Assembly (NCBI GenBank): GCA_945878835.1
Contig: CAMCUG010000051.1
Span: 1-8,504 of the forward strand
Source: Chryseobacterium gleum
GTDB taxonomy: Bacteria > Bacteroidota > Bacteroidia > Flavobacteriales_D > Sanyastnellaceae
Length of the DNA: 8,504 bases
Direction: 5' to 3'
Both the position numbers and the translations under genes were made by a program. The notes below the pieces were generated by a model, which was given only the letters and a program-made list of their open reading frames with translations, was not told where the DNA came from and did not search any database. Numbering within the stretch: the first letter of the stretch is position 1; each line of letters begins with the position of its first letter. Of the stretch, positions 5,939-8,504 are shown one piece after another.

Positions 5939-7750
5939 ATGCAAAAAATTAGAAACATCGCTATTATCGCCCACGTTGACCACGGTAAAACTACTCTGGT
6001 AGATAAAATGCTTCATGCTGCCAAATTGTTCAGAGATAATGAAGTGCATAATGACTTAATTCTTGATAACAACGACCTAGAGCGTGAGCGTGGTATCACA
6101 ATTCTAGCGAAGAACGTTTCTATTCAGTATAAAGATTATAAGATTAATATTATTGACACTCCCGGTCACAGTGACTTCGGTGGAGAGGTTGAGCGTGTTC
6201 TGAATATGGCTGAAGGTGTTTTACTATTAGTAGATGCCTTTGAAGGAGCCATGCCTCAGACGCGTTTCGTATTGCAGAAGGCAATTCAAATGGGTTTAAA
6301 GCCAATTGTTGTCATTAATAAAGTAGATAAAGAGAACTGTCGTCCAGACGAAGTTCACGAGCAAGTCTTCGATTTAATGTACAGCTTGGGTGCGACAGAA
6401 GATCAATTGGATTTCGCAACGGCATATGGTGCTGCGAAGAACGGTTGGATGAGTTTGGATTGGAAAGTTCAGACAGATTCGATTGAGCCTCTATTGGATT
6501 TGGTAATTGAGCACATTCCTGCTCCTCTTAAAAGAGAAGGAACACCACAAATGTTGGTTACGTCATTAGATTATTCAACATACACTGGACGTATGGCAAT
6601 CGGAAAACTTCATCGCGGCGAGTTAAAAGCTGGAATGAATGTTACCCTTGCAAAGCGTGACGGTGTTATGGTTAAAGGTAAAATCAAGGAATTATACATC
6701 TTTGAAGGATTAGGCAAACGTAAAGTTGAGTCTGTTGTATCTGGAGACATCTGTGCCATTAACGGTATGGAGAATTTCGAAATTGGAGATACATTCACCG
6801 ATTATGAAAATCCAGAGGCATTGCCTACTATTTCAGTAGATGAACCAACGATGAGTATGTTGTTTACAATCAATGACTCTCCGTTCTTCGGTAAAGAGGG
6901 TAAATTCGTTACTAGCCGACACATTAAGGAGCGTTTAGAAAAAGAATTAGAAAAGAACTTAGCGCTTCGCGTTCAAGAAACAGATAAGGCAGACCGTTTC
7001 AATGTATTTGGAAGAGGTGTACTTCACTTGTCTGTATTGATTGAAACCATGCGTCGCGAAGGATATGAATTACAAATAGGTCAACCTCGTGTAATTCTTA
7101 AGACCATTGACGGGGTTAAGAGCGAGCCAATTGAAGAGTTGACCATAGATCTTCCAACAGAGATGGCGGGTACCGCTATTGAATCTGTATCCAAGCGCAG
7201 GGGTGAAATGAAAAACATGGAACCTAAATCGGATCGCACGGTGATTGAATTTGAAATTCCATCAAGGGGTATTATTGGTCTAAGAAGTTATTTGTTAACT
7301 GCTACTCAAGGTGAGGCGATCATGACTCACCGCTTTAAAGAGTATCAGCCAATGAAGGATGAAATTCCTGGTCGTTTGAATGGTTCTTTGATTTGTATGG
7401 AAACAGGTAACGCCATTGCATACAGTATCAGTAACCTTCAAGACAGAGGAAAATTCTTCGTTGAAGCCATGCAAGAAGTTTACGAAGGTCAGGTTATTGG
7501 TGAACACTCACGTGATAACGACTTGGTTATAAACGTTACAAAGACGAAACAATTAACGAACATGCGTGCTTCCGGTACAGATGCAAAAACCGTTATGGCT
7601 CCACCAATTCAATTCACATTGGAAGAAGCTCTTGAATACATTGGTCCAGATGAATACGTTGAGGTTACTCCTAAGTCTATTCGTATCCGTAAGGTTTATT
7701 TGAATGAGGGCGACCGCAAGCGTTTTGCGAGGCAGTTTATTCAACAATAA
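5939..7750 (+). CDS. typA: Translational GTPase TypA/BipA
   Basis: TypA (BipA) is a ribosome-binding GTPase related to EF-G and LepA; it supports 50S subunit assembly and growth under cold or other stress. The 603-residue length is typical. The GTPase domain (about 1-195) has P-loop AHVDHGKT (11-18), switch I RERGIT (49-54) preceded by the TypA-type DNNDLE, DTPGH (73-77), NKVD (127-130) and a G5-like TAYGA (161-165). An EF-Tu-like beta-barrel follows at about 200-290, then EF-G-like domains III and V. The TypA-specific C-terminal domain ends with TNMRASGTDAK and EYVEVTPKSIRIRK, which distinguishes the protein from EF-G and LepA. No catalytic residue appears missing. The start at 5939 fits the family's usual N-terminus. 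It follows the tRNA terminator and is followed by apaG after 51 bp. Confidence 0.98.
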   Translation: MQKIRNIAIIAHVDHGKTTLVDKMLHAAKLFRDNEVHNDLILDNNDLERERGITILAKNVSIQYKDYKINIIDTPGHSDFGGEVERVLNMAEGVLLLVDAFEGAMPQTRFVLQKAIQMGLKPIVVINKVDKENCRPDEVHEQVFDLMYSLGATEDQLDFATAYGAAKNGWMSLDWKVQTDSIEPLLDLVIEHIPAPLKREGTPQMLVTSLDYSTYTGRMAIGKLHRGELKAGMNVTLAKRDGVMVKGKIKELYIFEGLGKRKVESVVSGDICAINGMENFEIGDTFTDYENPEALPTISVDEPTMSMLFTINDSPFFGKEGKFVTSRHIKERLEKELEKNLALRVQETDKADRFNVFGRGVLHLSVLIETMRREGYELQIGQPRVILKTIDGVKSEPIEELTIDLPTEMAGTAIESVSKRRGEMKNMEPKSDRTVIEFEIPSRGIIGLRSYLLTATQGEAIMTHRFKEYQPMKDEIPGRLNGSLICMETGNAIAYSISNLQDRGKFFVEAMQEVYEGQVIGEHSRDNDLVINVTKTKQLTNMRASGTDAKTVMAPPIQFTLEEALEYIGPDEYVEVTPKSIRIRKVYLNEGDRKRFARQFIQQ

Positions 7751-7760
7751 ATTTCTTGGG

Positions 7761-7788
7761 GTTATTAACAATCTGATTGTTTATTAAC
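7761..7788 (+). repeat. Direct and imperfect inverted repeat upstream of apaG
   Basis: TTATTAAC occurs at 7762-7769 and again at 7781-7788, start to start 19 bp apart. The same segment contains a perfect inverted repeat, AACAAT (7767-7772) and ATTGTT (7776-7781), around CTG; it can extend outward to 7761-7788 with one mismatch and one bulge. It lies immediately before the apaG -7 element. It could be an operator, or a weak AT-rich hairpin behind typA; no T tract follows, so it is not a classical terminator. Chance in AT-rich sequence is possible. Confidence 0.4.
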
Positions 7789-7796
7789 TATCTTTG
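7789..7796 (+). promoter_or_regulatory. Probable -7 promoter element of apaG
   Basis: TATCTTTG matches TAnnTTTG exactly and ends 5 bp before the apaG ATG at 7802, so the mRNA would be nearly leaderless. No TTTG is seen 19-21 bp upstream; that position lies within the repeat at 7761-7788. It suggests apaG can be transcribed independently of typA. Confidence 0.6.
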
Positions 7797-7801
7797 CTGC
7801 T

Positions 7802-8188
7802 ATGGTAGTTGCTGTAACAGAAGGCGTAAAAATTTCAGTTTTTTCTTTGTTTGAAGAAAGAATGTCCGCTGCCCCTCAAGGCAGTTTCGTCTTTTCCTAC
7901 CGTATCTCAATTGAGAATCAAAACGATTACCCCATTCAACTTTTACGCAGACATTGGTTCATCACTGATTCCAATGGATTGAAGCGCGAAATTGAGGGTC
8001 CAGGTGTTATCGGAGAGCAGCCTGTTATTGCTCCCGGGGAGAACTTCTCTTACACTTCAGCGTGTGATTTACAATCGCCATTCGGAATAATGAAAGGTTT
8101 CTATTCGATGCAAATGAAAGGAGCCTCTTCCCTATTCAAAGTTCAGGTTCCGGAGTTTTCTTTGGAAGCTGATTTCATGAAGAATTAA
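7802..8188 (+). CDS. apaG: ApaG domain protein (DUF525)
   Basis: This 128-residue cytosolic protein is a full-length ApaG, a small immunoglobulin/fibronectin-like beta-sandwich. The family was linked genetically to cobalt and magnesium homeostasis in Salmonella, but its biochemical role is unresolved; eukaryotic relatives occur in F-box proteins. Diagnostic residues are RRHWFITDSNG (49-59), the GPGVIGEQPVIAPGE segment (66-80), SYTSAC (83-88), and SPFGIMKGFYSM (92-103). The usual SGC is SAC here (A87), a mild change. There is no signal peptide or membrane segment. It stands 51 bp after typA with its own promoter-like element, rather than beside ksgA and apaH as in enterobacteria. It is followed by a strong two-way terminator. 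Confidence 0.95.
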   Translation: MVVAVTEGVKISVFSLFEERMSAAPQGSFVFSYRISIENQNDYPIQLLRRHWFITDSNGLKREIEGPGVIGEQPVIAPGENFSYTSACDLQSPFGIMKGFYSMQMKGASSLFKVQVPEFSLEADFMKN

Positions 8189-8204
8189 AATTCACATTGA
8201 TTTC

Positions 8205-8245
8205 CTAGAAAAAAAAAGCGGCCTCAGCCGCCTTTTTTGTTCTAG
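8205..8245. terminator. Bidirectional terminator between apaG and the OmpA-domain gene
   Basis: A GC core, GCGGC (8218-8222) and GCCGC (8227-8231) around CTCA, is flanked by an A run (8209-8217) and a T run (8233-8238). With C8232 bulged and one A-G mismatch, pairing extends to CTAGAA (8205-8210) with TTCTAG (8240-8245), about 17 bp in all. Each strand reads a GC stem followed by a T tract, so it can end both apaG and the opposing gene. Confidence 0.9.
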
Positions 8246-8261
8246 AACTAATTCGTTCAGT

Positions 8262-8504
8262 TTACTTACCTGAAGTATGAACTATTTCGACATCTACTCT
8301 TCTGTTCTTTTTGCGACCTTCAATGGTTTCATGAGAACCGATTGGCTTAGAGCTTCCGTAATACTCAATCTTAATTCTATCGGCTTGTATACCTTGTGAA
8401 ATTAAATAAGCCTTAACGTTTGCTGCACGCTTTCGTGATAGAGACAAATTATAACCTTCTGAGCCTGTTTTGTCCGCGTGTCCAGAGAGAACCAATGATA
8501 ATTG
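8262..8504 (-). CDS. OmpA-domain (peptidoglycan-binding) protein, C-terminal end only
   Basis: The last 80 residues of a larger protein are readable; the frame stays open to the right edge, so the start is outside the window. They form most of an OmpA C-terminal domain, which binds diaminopimelate in peptidoglycan and anchors outer-membrane proteins or lipoproteins to the cell wall. Family marks are LSGHADKTGS, YNLSLSRKRA, the V-x-x-YL-x-x-x-GI pattern, the YGSSKP turn and GRKKNRRVDVEI near the end. The conserved D of GHAD and R of SRKRA, expected to contact the peptide, are present. A TTG at 8493-8495 is an internal leucine codon, not a start. Whether the full protein is Pal-like, OmpA-like or a larger Bacteroidota repeat protein cannot be told. 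Transcription ends at the shared terminator 17 bp beyond the stop. Confidence 0.93.
   Translation of the reverse strand, partial: QLSLVLSGHADKTGSEGYNLSLSRKRAANVKAYLISQGIQADRIKIEYYGSSKPIGSHETIEGRKKNRRVDVEIVHTSGK

Noticed and set aside
6610..7771. Minus-strand open frames opposite typA
   Set aside because: They mirror conserved typA codons, have no plausible start context and no protein family features.
8262..8495. A complete 77-residue protein starting at TTG 8495
   Set aside because: The reading frame continues unbroken to the right edge and begins mid-way through the OmpA domain, so the TTG is an internal leucine codon of a truncated gene.
1..8504. CRISPR array, insertion sequence, attachment site or phage genes
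   Set aside because: No regularly spaced repeats, transposase or integrase motifs, or long terminal inverted repeats were seen; the tRNA 3' end has no visible second copy in the window.

Overview
The window looks like chromosomal DNA from a member of the Bacteroidota, probably a pigmented, Flavobacteria-like lineage. The evidence is the AT-leaning composition, the absence of convincing Shine-Dalgarno sequences, several promoter cores matching the Bacteroidota consensus TAnnTTTG, a tRNA gene with no encoded CCA, and a crtD-cruF carotenoid pair of the type found in that phylum. This placement is inferred from sequence features and was not confirmed by any search.

Layout. Positions 3-806 (minus) hold the N-terminal two thirds of a DEAD-box RNA helicase, cut by the left edge. 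Diverging from it across a 55-bp gap is a secreted, probably beta-barrel protein of unknown function (862-1509, plus), followed 3 bp later by ligA, the NAD-dependent DNA ligase (1513-3567). Facing ligA and overlapping its stop codon is a two-gene minus-strand unit, crtD (4230-5696) then cruF (3564-4217). This is predicted to hydrate and desaturate the acyclic end of a carotenoid. Diverging from crtD is a CAU-anticodon tRNA (5787-5860, probably elongator tRNA-Met) with its own terminator, then typA/bipA (5939-7750), a ribosome-associated translational GTPase, and apaG (7802-8188). A two-way terminator (8205-8245) separates apaG from the C-terminal end of an OmpA-domain protein (8262-8504, minus), cut by the right edge.

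How the genes relate. Most are housekeeping genes for RNA remodelling, DNA joining, translation and envelope anchoring. The only specialised metabolism is crtD-cruF, which would act together in the membrane on a lycopene- or carotene-type substrate; the other carotenoid genes are not in the window. I see no mobile element, CRISPR array or obvious novel multi-gene system. The more unusual observations are small: three genes whose predicted promoter core lies only 4-5 bp before the start codon, a repeat in front of apaG, a convergent pair sharing stop codons, an acidic/basic insertion in LigA, and an uncharacterised envelope protein coupled to ligA.
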